NCBI GenBank assembly: GCA_902578815.1
Contig: CACHEI010000010.1
Location: 1 to 64,000, forward strand
Length of the DNA stretch: 64,000 bases
Source of the DNA: an uncultured SAR116 cluster alpha proteobacterium
Lineage (GTDB): Bacteria; Pseudomonadota; Alphaproteobacteria; Puniceispirillales; Puniceispirillaceae
Direction: 5' to 3'
Part shown: positions 45,975 to 56,411 of the stretch, one piece after another
Numbering within the stretch: position 1 is the stretch's first letter
Layout of the letters: the number at the start of each line of letters is the position of its first letter
Translations under genes and position numbers: made by a program
The notes under the pieces: model-generated
Database searches by the model: none
Seen by the model: the letters and a program-made list of their open reading frames with translations, nothing else
Told to the model about the DNA's origin: nothing

Positions 45975-47327
45975 TTAACCGGCTCGCTTCAGCTGTTCCT
46001 GTACGGCAAAACACGGCCGCCCCTTTGCGAACAGCGCGGCGCAGGCAGACCGGGCCTGTTCCTCATCCAGATTGTTGAAACGCACCCGCCATAGAGGTAG
46101 GTTGCCTCTTGTCACTAATGTCAGACGTGCCGGCGATTGACTCAGCACATTATCGGCGACCCGCCGTGCGCGGGCTGCTGCCTTGTGTGCATTTGCCCGT
46201 TTGGCAAAACTGCCAATCTGCACGCTCCAGATGGTCTTTAAACTGCCTTCGCTTGTGTTGTTGGTGCGACTGTCTACATCAAGATAGGCTGTGGCATCGG
46301 CTACGCTTACATCGACATTGGCCCGCACGTTGCGTCGGTTGGGATGCGCCACCGGAAGTTCTTTGGGCGGGATTGTGGTCTTGCGCTTTGGCAGCACACG
46401 TACTGCCGTAACCTGCGTTGCCAGATCGGCAGGCTTGGCCCGCTGGAAGGAGGCGTCGAGGATTTGCATCATATGCCGGTCGCGGCTGCGGCCAGTCTTG
46501 CCGCCAAAGACGACGCCAATTAATCTGACGCCCTGCCGTTCAACCGACGCAACAAGATTGAAACCAGAGGCGTTGATATAACCTGTCTTGATGCCGTCTG
46601 TTCCCTTGTAGGCAGATAGCAACTTGTTGTGGTTTCTAAATTTCTGACCTTTCCAGCGAAAACTCCGGGCGCTGAAGAAATCATAGAATTGCGGAAAATC
46701 GCGTCGCATCGCTACGGCAAGGCGCGCCATGTCTCGTGCTGTGCTGCGCTGTTTGCTGTGTGGCAGACCAGAGGCATTGCGAAAGGTCGTGCGCGACATT
46801 CCGAGCGCACGCGCCTTGCGCGTCATTCGTTTGGCAAATTCGCGCTCACTTCCAGACAAATGCTCAGCGATTGCTGTTGCTACGTCATTGGCTGATTTCG
46901 TAACCAACGCATAGATGGCATTTTCTACAGTGATCGATTGGCCTGTCTTGAGATAGAGTTTCGATGGGGAGCGCCCGGCGGCAAGCCGTGACACCTTCAT
47001 ACGACTGTCTATTTTCAGCCGCCCTGACGCCAGCTCCTCGAACACCAGATAGAGCGTCATGATCTTGGTTAGTGAGGCTGGGTAACGCAGACTATCGGCA
47101 CTGCGTGAGAACAGCACCTTGCCGCTGTCCTCCTCGATCACGATGGCGGCATATTTTGCCGCTTCGGCGCGCTGGCTGATTCCACCAATCAGCATCGCAA
47201 TCACCGAAAGCGCCAGCAGCAGCGGAGTAACGACATTGTAGATTGGTTGAAACGGAACAAATAATTTCAGGGCTAGCTCAGTGCTTAACCACGTTTTGTC
47301 ATGATTGAGGCAGGTTAAAACACGCAA
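45975..47327 (-). CDS. D-alanyl-D-alanine carboxypeptidase with C-terminal SPOR domain
   Basis: A penicillin-binding peptidase (S11 family) that trims the terminal D-Ala of peptidoglycan stem peptides (450 residues as read). The active-site motifs are SLTK (about 85-88), SAN (in TKSANDVATAIAEH) and KTG (in GIKTGYINASGF). A hydrophobic signal or anchor spans about 32-50. Residues about 365-445 form a SPOR domain (WSVQIGSFAKRANAHKAA, then LWRVRFNNLDEEQARSAC) that binds denuded glycan strands at the septum. The start is uncertain; a later start would shorten the region before the signal. Likely acts in the periplasm during division. Confidence 0.9.
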   Translation of the reverse strand: MRVLTCLNHDKTWLSTELALKLFVPFQPIYNVVTPLLLALSVIAMLIGGISQRAEAAKYAAIVIEEDSGKVLFSRSADSLRYPASLTKIMTLYLVFEELASGRLKIDSRMKVSRLAAGRSPSKLYLKTGQSITVENAIYALVTKSANDVATAIAEHLSGSEREFAKRMTRKARALGMSRTTFRNASGLPHSKQRSTARDMARLAVAMRRDFPQFYDFFSARSFRWKGQKFRNHNKLLSAYKGTDGIKTGYINASGFNLVASVERQGVRLIGVVFGGKTGRSRDRHMMQILDASFQRAKPADLATQVTAVRVLPKRKTTIPPKELPVAHPNRRNVRANVDVSVADATAYLDVDSRTNNTSEGSLKTIWSVQIGSFAKRANAHKAAARARRVADNVLSQSPARLTLVTRGNLPLWRVRFNNLDEEQARSACAALFAKGRPCFAVQEQLKRAG

Positions 47328-47680
47328 AAGGCAGGTCTCCGTGAATCGAACTGAGACATGAGGTCCTAAAGATCTTCAGCATAGCGCATTTAACTCCTTT
47401 TCAACAAGAGGTGGAGACACTGTTATAGAACTATCTCCAACTTGCCGAAAGACACATCATTTGCGCGTAGGTGATCAATTCCAACGATCATATCTGTTTT
47501 TTTTGCAACCGCTCTTTATCACAGCAATATTAATGCCAATATCACTGTACTGAGGCAAATTTTTCGCCTGTTCATTGCATAGTTTGGGCTGGTTGATTTT
47601 GTGTCCGATATTTAGAACAATGTGTCAACCAGAGCAGGTGCTATCGCAGGCAACTTTGAGTCAAGGCAACTATTAACAAA
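47328..47680. other. Divergent gap between the carboxypeptidase gene and clpS
   Basis: These 353 AT-rich bases should contain both promoters. An AGGC ... GCCT mini-hairpin and a direct AATAT repeat are visible, but I found no convincing promoter pair, RNA gene or operator. Confidence 0.4.
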
Positions 47681-48052
47681 GTGGCAAACCGGATCGTGAA
47701 AAAAATGATGGACAGTGATACACTTAGCGCAGACCGAAAAGACAGCGATGATCGAGGTGGTCAGTCACAACTGGTTCTCGACATCCGCACAAAGACTAGA
47801 AAACCGTCGATGTACAAAGTTCTGATGATGAATGATGACTACACGCCGATGGAGTTCGTCGTTCACGTGCTGCAGCATTTTTTCAACCTGTCCAACAGCC
47901 AGGCCAATGCAATCATGCTAAATGTTCACCGTCGGGGTATCGGTGTCTGTGGAATTTACACCTACGAGGTTGCTGAGGCAAAGGCCACCAAGGTGATGGA
48001 ATATGCGAGACAAAATGAACATCCGCTGCAGCTGCAACTGGAAAAGGAATAG
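47681..48052 (+). CDS. clpS: ATP-dependent Clp protease adaptor ClpS
   Basis: The adaptor that recognises N-degrons and delivers them to ClpAP (123 residues from GTG 47681). The conserved core is [27 protein letters not shown], followed by [22 protein letters not shown] and the closing [10 protein letters not shown]. The disordered N-terminal part before residue 40 is acidic, as expected. The GTG at 47681 or the ATGs at 47705/47708 could be the start; SD-like context does not decide. It is 17 bases before clpA, a classical pair. Confidence 0.93.
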   Translation: MANRIVKKMMDSDTLSADRKDSDDRGGQSQLVLDIRTKTRKPSMYKVLMMNDDYTPMEFVVHVLQHFFNLSNSQANAIMLNVHRRGIGVCGIYTYEVAEAKATKVMEYARQNEHPLQLQLEKE

Positions 48053-48066
48053 GGATAGGGATAGGG
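48049..48066 (+). repeat. Three copies of ATAGGG between clpS and clpA
   Basis: ATAGGG is repeated three times. The first copy contains the clpS TAG stop, and the last ends three bases before the clpA ATG. The GGG units are the only purine-rich ribosome-binding candidates for clpA. Confidence 0.8.
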
Positions 48067-48069
48067 ACC

Positions 48070-50361
48070 ATGCTTTCAAGAGAACTTGAGGAGACCCTGC
48101 GCCGGGCGATGGGTGTGGCTACAGCAAAAGCGCATGAATTTGCCACGTTGGAGCATCTGCTTTTGGCGCTAACGGAAGACAGCGACGCGCTTGAAGTTCT
48201 TTCTGCCTGCAAAGTTGATATACAGGAATTGCGTTCGCGCCTGACTCACTACATTGAAACCGAGCTTGCCTCGATTGTCAGCCACAGTGACAACCTCGAC
48301 GTTCAGCCAACAGCTAGTTTCCAGCGCGTGATCCAGCGCGCAATCATCCACACCCAATCATCAGGCCGCGAAGTGGCAACAGGGGCAAACGTCCTCGTCT
48401 CGATTTTTTCCGAGCGGGAGAGCCATGCCGTCTGGTTCCTCAAATCGCTGAATATGACCCGCCTTGATGCCGTGTCCTACATCAGCCACGGTAGCGATGG
48501 CAACGTAGGCCGCGGCGCTGATGAGCAGGTTGAGACAGACGCCGAAACAGCCGAAGGCAGCGATCCGCTGAGCCAATATGCGGTTGATCTGATTGCAAAG
48601 GCGTCTGCTGGCCGGATTGATCCGTTGATTGGACGTGACCGGGAACTTGACCGCACGATCCAGGTGCTGTGCCGACGCACCAAGAACAACCCGCTTTATG
48701 TTGGTGATCCGGGTGTTGGCAAGACAGCCATTGCAGAGGGGTTGGCGCTTCGTATCCACAACGGCGAAGTGCCAGATGTTCTCAGCAACGCGGTGATCTA
48801 CTCGCTCGATATGGGCCAGCTGCTTGCTGGCACACGCTATCGTGGTGATTTTGAGGAACGGCTTAAAGCCGTAATGAAGGCTGTTGCGGAGGACGAGAAT
48901 GCTATTCTGTTCATTGATGAGATCCATACAGTGATCGGTGCCGGCGCGACCTCGGGTGGGGCCATGGACGCTTCCAATCTGCTCAAGCCGGCGCTTCAGG
49001 AAGGTACATTGCGCTGTATTGGTTCGACAACCTACAAGGAATACCGCGGGCATTTTGAAAAGGACCGTGCGCTAGTGCGCCGGTTCCAGAAAATTGATAT
49101 AAATGAGCCGACCATTGCCGATACGATCAAGATCCTAAACGGGCTGAAAAGCCGATACGAGGACCATCACAAGGTGCGTTTCACCGGTGCGGCGCTGAAA
49201 GGTGCGGTTGATCTGTCGGCCCGTTACATCAACGATCGCAAACTACCGGATAAGGCGATTGACGTTATCGACGAAGCGGCTGCGGCGCAGAATTTATTGC
49301 CAAAATCACGCCGCAAACAAACTATTGGCCAGCGCGAGGTCGAAGCGACAGTTGCTACCATGGCCCGTATCCCCTCAAAGCATGTAAGCCGTGATGACAA
49401 GGCGGTTCTGGCGTCGTTGGAAGGTGATTTGAAGCGTCTTGTCTTTGGCCAGGACCCCGCGATCAGCGCGTTGGCCTCGGCGATCAAGCTGTCACGTGCC
49501 GGTTTGCGTGAGGCAGAAAAGCCAGTCGGCAATTATCTGTTTTCTGGCCCAACTGGTGTTGGCAAAACCGAGGTTGCCCGCCAGCTTGCTGAAGCACTCG
49601 GCATCAAGCTGCTGCGCTATGACATGTCTGAATATATGGAACGCCATACTGTCTCGCGGCTGATCGGCGCGCCTCCGGGCTACGTCGGGTTCGACCAGGG
49701 CGGATTGCTTACCGACGCCGTAGACCAGACGCCACATGCGGTTCTGCTTCTTGACGAGATTGAAAAGGCGCATCCGGATCTGTTCAATATTCTGCTGCAG
49801 ATTATGGATTATGGAAAGCTCACGGACAACAATGGAAAATCGGTTGATTTCCGCAATGTCATCTTGATCATGACAACCAATGCCGGGGCGCAGGAACTTT
49901 CGAAAAAGGCGATCGGTTTCAACCGTGAAGTTAATGAGGGGGCTGACGTCGAGGCCATTGAAAAGCTGTTCAGTCCGGAGTTCCGCAACCGGCTTGATGC
50001 GATCATCCCTTTTGCCCCACTTAAACATGAGGTGATCCGCCTCGTAGTCGATAAATTCATCATGCAGCTTGATGCCCAGCTTGCTGAACGCAATGTCGAG
50101 ATTGAGTTGAGCGAGTCAGCGCGGGATTGGCTGGCTCAGCGCGGCTACGACCGCAACAATGGTGCCCGCCCGCTGACCCGTGTTGTGCAGGAACATATCA
50201 AAAAGCCACTCGCTGACCAGCTGCTGTTTGGCGAACTGACCGGTGGTGGGCTTGCGCTAGTCGATGTTGAAAACGACGCGCTTGTGGTGACGGTTAAAGC
50301 ACCGCCACAAAAGGCGCTTCCCGGCAAGCGCACTGCCTTACCTGCCCCCGAGCGAGGCTAG
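48070..50361 (+). CDS. clpA: ATP-dependent Clp protease ATP-binding subunit ClpA
   Basis: An AAA+ unfoldase of 763 residues that feeds substrates to ClpP. The N-terminal Clp repeat domain (about 1-140) binds ClpS. The first AAA domain has Walker A GDPGVGKT (about 212-219) and Walker [10 protein letters not shown]. The second has GPTGVGKTE (about 493-501) and [14 protein letters not shown] ClpP-binding IGF loop is present in KAIGFNRE. There is no long coiled middle domain, which separates it from ClpB. It is translationally close to clpS; clpP is not in the window. Confidence 0.95.
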   Translation: MLSRELEETLRRAMGVATAKAHEFATLEHLLLALTEDSDALEVLSACKVDIQELRSRLTHYIETELASIVSHSDNLDVQPTASFQRVIQRAIIHTQSSGREVATGANVLVSIFSERESHAVWFLKSLNMTRLDAVSYISHGSDGNVGRGADEQVETDAETAEGSDPLSQYAVDLIAKASAGRIDPLIGRDRELDRTIQVLCRRTKNNPLYVGDPGVGKTAIAEGLALRIHNGEVPDVLSNAVIYSLDMGQLLAGTRYRGDFEERLKAVMKAVAEDENAILFIDEIHTVIGAGATSGGAMDASNLLKPALQEGTLRCIGSTTYKEYRGHFEKDRALVRRFQKIDINEPTIADTIKILNGLKSRYEDHHKVRFTGAALKGAVDLSARYINDRKLPDKAIDVIDEAAAAQNLLPKSRRKQTIGQREVEATVATMARIPSKHVSRDDKAVLASLEGDLKRLVFGQDPAISALASAIKLSRAGLREAEKPVGNYLFSGPTGVGKTEVARQLAEALGIKLLRYDMSEYMERHTVSRLIGAPPGYVGFDQGGLLTDAVDQTPHAVLLLDEIEKAHPDLFNILLQIMDYGKLTDNNGKSVDFRNVILIMTTNAGAQELSKKAIGFNREVNEGADVEAIEKLFSPEFRNRLDAIIPFAPLKHEVIRLVVDKFIMQLDAQLAERNVEIELSESARDWLAQRGYDRNNGARPLTRVVQEHIKKPLADQLLFGELTGGGLALVDVENDALVVTVKAPPQKALPGKRTALPAPERG

Positions 50362-50380
50362 GCTGGCAGAAGCCAAAGCG

Positions 50381-51550
50381 TCAGTCTGGCGTATCGCCCC
50401 GTTTGAATGGGCTGGCCATGTTGATATGGTTTGCTTCCTCGCCGATGCCGCGTTTTTCGGCCTCTAAAAAGCGTGCGACGGCCTGTCTAAAGCCGGAATG
50501 GGCAACCCAATGCACTGATAAGGTTTTCGCTGGCAGATAACCGCGCTGGACCTTATGAAAGCCCTGGGCACCAGCCTCGACAGATGACAGTTTGTTGGCA
50601 ATGGCATAATCGATCGCCTGATAGTAACAGGTCTCAAAATGCAAGTTGGGAATGTCAAGATCGGCCCCCCAATTGCGACCATAAAGTGTGCTGCCGCCAA
50701 TGAAATTCAGCGCGCCACCGATGATACGCCCTTGGTACTCAGCCATAACAAGCAGCATCTGGTCGGCCATTGTCGAATGTAAGATCTCAAACACCTCCCG
50801 GGTCAAATAAGCACCACCGAATTTGCGGTTGATGGTGGACACGTAAAAGCGGTAAAACGCGTCAATATGATGGCTTTTAATAGCTGTGCCGGTCAGTGGC
50901 AGCATCCGGACACCAGCGTCGATTAGCGATTGCCGTTCCTTGCGGATATTCTTGCGTTTGCGTGATGACAGGCTTGCAAGAAAATCATCAAAACAATTAT
51001 AGTCGTTATTATGCCAATGGAACTGGATTGAATGGCGCAGCAACCAGCCCTCATCAACAAGTGCATTAGCATCCTCGCTGGGAAGAAAATTGACATGCGC
51101 CGAGGACAGCTGGAATGTTTCAACATATCCTCTCATCCCTTTGGCCAGTCTGCGAATGAGCTGCTGGCGTCGCGTCCCCGTGGCCGCGCCGGTCAGCAGG
51201 CGCGGTCCTGTCGCTGGGGTGAAGGGAATTGCGGCTAGCATCTTTGGGTAATATTGCCCGCCGGCACGCATGAAGCCATTAGCCCAGCTGTGATCGAAAA
51301 TATATTCACCGTAAGAATGGTGCTTGAGGTAATTCGGCATCGCCGCAATCAGCCTGCGGCTATCATCGCGCAGGACCAAATGCAGCGGATCCCAGCCTGT
51401 GTCGCCTCCGACCGCCTTGCCAGCCTCGAGAGCTGCCAGAAAGGTGTAACATACAAAGGGGTTTTCGGTGCCAGCAATACCGTCCCATTCAGCGGCGGCG
51501 ATGCGGCTAATATCGTCGCAGAACTCTAAAGAAAAATTGTCACCATCCAT
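50381..51550 (-). CDS. FemAB-like GNAT-fold N-acyltransferase (DUF482/COG3146)
   Basis: A protein of 389 residues of the FemAB-like family (PF04339). Typical blocks are AAEWDGIAGTENPFVCYTFLAALE, GWDPLHLVLRDD, YGEYIFDHSWA, LSSRKRKNIRKERQ and RNWGADLDIPNLHFETCYYQAIDYAI. The fold is that of acyl/aminoacyl transferases that modify peptidoglycan or other amines, but no substrate is known for this branch. The ATG at 51550 is preferred; a GTG at 51583 would add 11 residues. It converges on clpA. Confidence 0.8.
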   Translation of the reverse strand: MDGDNFSLEFCDDISRIAAAEWDGIAGTENPFVCYTFLAALEAGKAVGGDTGWDPLHLVLRDDSRRLIAAMPNYLKHHSYGEYIFDHSWANGFMRAGGQYYPKMLAAIPFTPATGPRLLTGAATGTRRQQLIRRLAKGMRGYVETFQLSSAHVNFLPSEDANALVDEGWLLRHSIQFHWHNNDYNCFDDFLASLSSRKRKNIRKERQSLIDAGVRMLPLTGTAIKSHHIDAFYRFYVSTINRKFGGAYLTREVFEILHSTMADQMLLVMAEYQGRIIGGALNFIGGSTLYGRNWGADLDIPNLHFETCYYQAIDYAIANKLSSVEAGAQGFHKVQRGYLPAKTLSVHWVAHSGFRQAVARFLEAEKRGIGEEANHINMASPFKRGDTPD

Positions 51551-51632
51551 GGGGAAAGAGATGGCAATAAAAATCCGCTCCACAAGAGGCCGGTTGATTT
51601 TTTGTGAGGTGCGCCCGCGCGATCATAGTGCC

Positions 51633-52097
51633 CTACGCTATTTCAAAAACTCCATCAATCTCGACAAGGCAGCCTAGGGGCAGCGCGTTTGTCCCGACAG
51701 CGAACCGAGCATGCCGGCCCGCTTCACCAAACGCCTCAACCATTAGGTTGGAGGCACCGTTGACAACGTCAGGTTGGCTGTTAAAACCATCTACCGAGCA
51801 GACGAAGGCCCCCAGTTTGACAACGCGCTTCACACGGTCAAGATCGCCGCCACAGGCGACTTTCAGCTGGGCGATCAGATTGATCGCACAGATGCGTGCC
51901 TGTGCCTGTCCATCTTCAATCGTCGCGTTGTCACCAATTTTTCCGGTAATCTGTAGTTTTCCATCAACAAAGGGAACCTGACCGGAAATGAAAACAAAAT
52001 TACCGGAGGTGACAAAAGGCAGATAATTGGCCGCAGGTGCCGGGGCATCAGGAACGGTGATACCCATGTCTTTCAATTTTGCTTCAACTTTGCTCAT
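51633..52097 (-). CDS. RidA family (YjgF/YER057c/UK114) protein
   Basis: A 154-residue member of the longer RidA branch. It has VTSGNFVFISGQVPFVDGKL, then ICAINLIAQLKVACGGDLDRV, and a final RHARFAVGTNALPLGCLVEIDGVFEI with the conserved Arg near the C-terminus. RidA proteins hydrolyse reactive enamine/imine intermediates such as 2-aminoacrylate; this subgroup has less certain activity. The ATG at 52097 follows CAGGAGACC and fits the family start, while the longer frame to 52289 is unrelated and crosses the nrdJ terminator. Confidence 0.88.
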   Translation of the reverse strand: MSKVEAKLKDMGITVPDAPAPAANYLPFVTSGNFVFISGQVPFVDGKLQITGKIGDNATIEDGQAQARICAINLIAQLKVACGGDLDRVKRVVKLGAFVCSVDGFNSQPDVVNGASNLMVEAFGEAGRHARFAVGTNALPLGCLVEIDGVFEIA

Positions 52098-52220
52098 TCT
52101 GGTCTCCTGAATTGGCCTGTTAAGCAAGACAGTGATGGTCTGAATTGATGGAAGAACGAATATAGAAACTGCCGTATAAGGACAAGCGAAATCACCCTCT
52201 ATCTCAGAGTGCTGGCGTTT

Positions 52221-52250
52221 AAAAAAAGCCCCGCACCAAGGTGCGGGGCC
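52221..52250 (-). terminator. Strong intrinsic terminator of nrdJ
   Basis: Read on the minus strand, GCCCCGCACC and GGTGCGGGGC form a perfect 10-bp stem with a two-base central TT (in practice an eight-pair stem with a tetraloop-sized turn), followed by seven T's. It lies 30 bases after the nrdJ stop. Confidence 0.92.
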
Positions 52251-52279
52251 AGTTCTGCAGGTTGCTCTGCAGGGAGAGC

Positions 52280-55200
52280 TCAGCTGCACCCTGTTGTGCT
52301 ACCGCAGGTATTGCATTTCAGGCAGGTACCATTGCGGACAAGGGTGAAATTCTGACATTCAGGACAGGCCTCGCCTTCATAACCTTGCATGCGGGCCTGT
52401 TTGACACGTGTTGCTGTTTGGTCACTTGCAGCGGCTGCGTGGCTGACGCTGGACACTGCGCTAGCCATTGATGTTGCTGGTGGTATTGCAATTGATTTGG
52501 CTGCCGCAGCGACGCCATTGTCTTGGGCGATTGCGGTTGCAGCATTGCTCTCATTTGAATAGACGACCAGACCCTGCTTGCGGATGAAACCGCGGCTGGT
52601 GACCTTGTTGACAAGGTCCGACTGATTGTCGCCAGAGCCGGTTGTTGTTTCATCCAGATCATCCAGATCGACATGGCCCAGATCGTGCCGGTCAAGATAG
52701 GATATTGCGAGCTCGCGAAATGTATAATCGAGGATTGACGTTGACATCTTAATCGCATCGTTGCCAGTCACGATTCCCTGTGGCTCAAAGCGGGTGAATG
52801 TGTAGGCTTCAACAAATTCCTCAAGTGGCACGCCATATTGAAGACCAATTGACACGGCGATTGCAAAATTGTTCATCAGCGAGCGGAAGGCCGCGCCTTC
52901 CTTGTGCATGTCGATGAAGACCTCGCCAATACGCCCATCCTCATATTCACCGGTCCGTAGATAAACCTTGTGGCCACCAACGGTCGCCTTTTGTGTGTAG
53001 CCTTTGCGGCGATGTGGTAGCTTCTCGCGTTCTGCCCTGACGATACGCTCAACGACCTTCTCAATCATCTGTGGCGCGGTTGCTACAACCGGGGTGTCCA
53101 TTGCCTCCTCGTTCTCGTCGATATCCTCGATAAGGCCGGATGACAGCGGCTGACTCAGCTTTGAGCCGTCGCGGTAGAGCGCGTTGGCTTTTAGCCCCAG
53201 CTTCCATGACGACATATAGGCCTCACCACATTCCACCACAGTAGTGGTATTTGGCATATTGATGGTTTTTGAGATTGCTCCTGAGATGAAGGGCTGGGCC
53301 GCTGCCATCATGGTGATGTGGCTTTGAACCGAAAGGAACCGCTTACCACGCCGACCACAGGCATTTGCACAGTCAAACACCGGCAGATGCTCATCTTTGA
53401 GATGCGGCGCGCCCTCCAGCGTCATAGACCCACAGACATGGATGTTGGCAGCTTCGATTGCGCCCTTGTCGAAGCCGAGCGCCTCAAGCATATTGAAATT
53501 GAAATCATCAAGCTGTGCGTCAGTGAAACCAAGTGTTTCCTTACAAAAATTGTCGCCAAGCGTGAAGCGGTTGAAAGCAAATTTAACGTCGAACGCACTT
53601 TCCATCGCTGTTTCCAGCTTTGCCAGTTCCCCATCACCGAAGCCCTTATCCTTGAGGGCGTTAACCGAGATAGCCTGACAGTTTTTTAAGCTGCCGTTGC
53701 CAACCGCATATTTGATGATGTCTTCAATCTGCTCCTGACCGTAGCCCATGTTGGCCAGCGCCTCTGGCACTACGCGGTTGATGATCTTGAAATAACCACC
53801 ACCGGCGAGTTTCTTGAATTTCACTATGGCGAAATCAGGTTCGATACCGGTAGTGTCACAATCCATCACCAGACCGATTGTTCCGGTCGGGGCAATTACT
53901 GTTGCCTGCGCGTTACGGTACCCATGCGCCTCGCCGAGATTAACCGCCCGGTCCCAGGCGGCGCGTGCGGCGGCAACAAGATCAGTATCGGGGCAGGAGG
54001 AGGCATCAAGTGGCACCGGCAGGATGCTCAGGCCCTTGTAACCCTTTGCCTCACCATGCGCTGCCAATCGGTGATTCTTCATCACACGCAGCATATGCTT
54101 CTTGTTCTTCTTATATTTTGAGAAGGCACCTACTTCACTAGCGATCTCGGCTGAGGTGGCGTATGAAACGCCCGTCATCACTGCAGTGATCGCTGCGCAG
54201 ATAGCACGGCCTTCATCGCTGTCATAGGAATAACCCTGTGCCATCAACAGGCCACCAATATTGGCAAAACCTAGCCCAAGCGTTCGATATTCATAGGACA
54301 GCTGGGCAATTTCCTTCGAGGGGAATTGCGCCATTAGTACTGAAATCTCAAGCGTCAATGTCCACAAGCGGCAAGAATGCTGAAAAGCCTCGATGTTGAA
54401 GGAGCCGTCATGATGGCGGAACTGCATCAGATTCAGCGACGCAAGATTGCAAGCGGTATCATCCAGGAACATATATTCCGAGCAGGGGTTGGAAGCATTG
54501 ATCCGTCCACCTTCAGGACAGGTATGCCACTCATTGATTGTGGTGTCATATTGCAGCCCTGGATCGGCACACGCCCATGCAGCCTGTGAAATTTTTTCCC
54601 ATAAATCGGAGGCCTTGATCCGTTTTGCAATCCCGCCATCACGGCGTTTAATCAAATCCCAGTCACCCTCATCCAGAACGGCCTGCAAAAATTCGTTGTT
54701 TACCCGCACTGAATTGTTAGAGTTCTGCCCGGCGACAGTCAGATAGGCTTCTGAGTCCCAATCCGTATCATAGACCCTGAATTCAATCTCGTTGTAGCCC
54801 TGCTTGGCAAACTGGATAACCCGTTGCACGTAATTTTCGGGAATCATTGCCCTGCGGGCTAACATGATTGCCTTTTTAAGTGTCCTGTTGGCTTGCGGAT
54901 CAAATCGCTCATCGCCATCTAGACCCTCAGTGATCTGGCATGCCGCCATGACCTCGCCCATGTGTTTCTGCGCCAGTTTTGACCCGGCAACAAGGGCAGC
55001 AACTTTTTGCTCCTCAACGACTTTCCAGTCGACATATTCCTCAATATCTGGATGGTCGACATCGACTGTGACCATCTTCGCTGCACGCCGTGTCGTGCCA
55101 CCTGATTTAATTGCACCTGCAGCGCGGTCACCAATGCGCAGGAAGCTCATTAACCCTGATGATTTACCGCCGCCAGACAGGCTCTCTCCGCCACCGCGTA

Positions 55201-55912
55201 AGCGGCTAAAGTTTGACCCCGTTCCGGATCCATATTTGAACAGGCGCGCCTCGCGCACCCACAAATCCATAATGCCACCATCATTTACCAGATCGTCACT
55301 CACCGACTGAATGAAACAGGCATGCGGCTGCGGATGCTCGTAAGCACTGCTGGATTTGGTCAGCTTGCCAGTTTTGAAATCTACGTAATAGTGTCCCTGG
55401 CTTGGGCCATCTATACCGTAGGCCCAATGCATGCCAGTGTTGAACCATTGCGGTGAGTTGGGTGCCGCCATCTGCGTCGCCAGCATGTGACACATCTCTT
55501 CGAAATAGGTTAGGGCATCCCCCTCACTGCTAAAATAACCGCCCTTCCAACCCCAATAGGTCCAAGTACCAGACAACCTGTTAAAGACCTGCTTGGCTGA
55601 TGTTTCACCAACGAAACGCTGCTCCTCTGGCAGGTCGCCCAGCGCCTTTTCGTCTGGAACCGAACGCCACAGCCAAGACGGTACAGCAGTTTCTTCAATG
55701 CGCCTCAACACGCGGGGTACCCCCGCTTTGCGAAAATACTTCTGCGCTAGAATGTCAGTGGCGACCTGCGAGAATTGTTCAGGCACCTCTACATTTTCTG
55801 CTTGAAATACGATTGTTCCATCCGGATTTCTGATTTCGCTGTTGGCAAAGCGAAATTCAATGGTCTCGTAGGGATCTTGTCCGGCTGTTGTGAACCGTCT
55901 TTCAAAACGCAT
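52280..55912 (-). CDS. nrdJ: Vitamin B12-dependent (class II) ribonucleoside-diphosphate reductase
   Basis: A class II ribonucleotide reductase (1210 residues) that uses adenosylcobalamin to make deoxynucleotides with or without oxygen. Conserved blocks are [57 protein letters not shown] and [23 protein letters not shown] long Ala/Ser-rich linker leads to the C-terminal zinc-ribbon-like CPECQNFTL and [13 protein letters not shown], the likely redox-active Cys tail. It stands alone with its own terminator. No nrdAB or nrdDG is in the window, so B12 may be essential for DNA synthesis, though this cannot be shown here. Confidence 0.95.
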   Translation of the reverse strand: MRFERRFTTAGQDPYETIEFRFANSEIRNPDGTIVFQAENVEVPEQFSQVATDILAQKYFRKAGVPRVLRRIEETAVPSWLWRSVPDEKALGDLPEEQRFVGETSAKQVFNRLSGTWTYWGWKGGYFSSEGDALTYFEEMCHMLATQMAAPNSPQWFNTGMHWAYGIDGPSQGHYYVDFKTGKLTKSSSAYEHPQPHACFIQSVSDDLVNDGGIMDLWVREARLFKYGSGTGSNFSRLRGGGESLSGGGKSSGLMSFLRIGDRAAGAIKSGGTTRRAAKMVTVDVDHPDIEEYVDWKVVEEQKVAALVAGSKLAQKHMGEVMAACQITEGLDGDERFDPQANRTLKKAIMLARRAMIPENYVQRVIQFAKQGYNEIEFRVYDTDWDSEAYLTVAGQNSNNSVRVNNEFLQAVLDEGDWDLIKRRDGGIAKRIKASDLWEKISQAAWACADPGLQYDTTINEWHTCPEGGRINASNPCSEYMFLDDTACNLASLNLMQFRHHDGSFNIEAFQHSCRLWTLTLEISVLMAQFPSKEIAQLSYEYRTLGLGFANIGGLLMAQGYSYDSDEGRAICAAITAVMTGVSYATSAEIASEVGAFSKYKKNKKHMLRVMKNHRLAAHGEAKGYKGLSILPVPLDASSCPDTDLVAAARAAWDRAVNLGEAHGYRNAQATVIAPTGTIGLVMDCDTTGIEPDFAIVKFKKLAGGGYFKIINRVVPEALANMGYGQEQIEDIIKYAVGNGSLKNCQAISVNALKDKGFGDGELAKLETAMESAFDVKFAFNRFTLGDNFCKETLGFTDAQLDDFNFNMLEALGFDKGAIEAANIHVCGSMTLEGAPHLKDEHLPVFDCANACGRRGKRFLSVQSHITMMAAAQPFISGAISKTINMPNTTTVVECGEAYMSSWKLGLKANALYRDGSKLSQPLSSGLIEDIDENEEAMDTPVVATAPQMIEKVVERIVRAEREKLPHRRKGYTQKATVGGHKVYLRTGEYEDGRIGEVFIDMHKEGAAFRSLMNNFAIAVSIGLQYGVPLEEFVEAYTFTRFEPQGIVTGNDAIKMSTSILDYTFRELAISYLDRHDLGHVDLDDLDETTTGSGDNQSDLVNKVTSRGFIRKQGLVVYSNESNAATAIAQDNGVAAAAKSIAIPPATSMASAVSSVSHAAAASDQTATRVKQARMQGYEGEACPECQNFTLVRNGTCLKCNTCGSTTGCS

Positions 55913-55941
55913 GGGCTGGTCCTCTGAATCTCTTTACAGAC

Positions 55942-55963
55942 ACCACAGTGTTGTTATTGTGGT
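55942..55963. promoter_or_regulatory. ACCACA-N10-TGTGGT dyad upstream of nrdJ
   Basis: A perfect 6-bp inverted repeat separated by ten bases, 30-51 bases before the nrdJ start. The outer half ACCACAATA (minus strand) resembles half of an NrdR box, but the 22-base span is longer than the usual 16, so NrdR binding is only a possibility. Confidence 0.35.
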
Positions 55964-56126
55964 TTGTTGTTAATTTACTGATACTTATCAGAACGCAGGT
56001 GGTTGGGGTACCACATTTAGCGGTGCAGCGTATAAGAGGCTACATGATGTTGCGGTATTGGGACAATAGGCAATCTCAAAAAAAAAGTCTTTTTGTCATA
56101 AAATTTCTGTAACCGGGCGAACAGGC

Positions 56127-56182
56127 GACTGCTGCCAGGCCGCAGGAAGTTCTCGCAAGCAACTGAGCCGTAGTCTTTTTTT
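56127..56182 (+). ncRNA. Possible small RNA 3' end or terminator
   Basis: GACTGC (56127-56132) can pair with GTAGTC (56170-56175, one G-T pair), enclosing an inner AGTT/AACT helix. Seven T's follow at 56176-56182. This looks like a Rho-independent end on the + strand, yet no + strand gene ends upstream within the gap. It could therefore end an unannotated transcript. Confidence 0.25.
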
Positions 56183-56411
56183 AGCCTTGGTGAGAACATT
56201 TTCTTTGTGTATTGCGTTGAATGCAAAAGACATTTCTCGGCCCTGTAACGCCCGACAGTCGTATGAGATCTAATGGACTGGCCTGTTCTGGACTGGACGC
56301 GTCTGGTGGTAACGGCTTATAATGGAGTTAATTAACTCGCACAAAAATGATGATCGCTGGCGGCTCGAAGGCTGCCTGGTGCATACCCGGCTTAATCTTT
56401 TGCAGAGGCAG

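Larger units (their letters stand above)
55913..56411. other. Divergent gap between nrdJ and the NDUFA12 gene
   Basis: This 499-base region holds the nrdJ-proximal dyad and a hairpin with a T-run at 56127-56182, listed separately. It also has A9 and T5 runs near 56078-56096. Codon-like frames here are short and unconvincing. It is the longest apparently non-coding stretch in the right half of the window. Confidence 0.45.

Noticed and set aside
52098-52289. Extended N-terminus of the RidA protein
   Set aside because: It would read through the nrdJ terminator hairpin, and the internal ATG has a good CAGGAG site.
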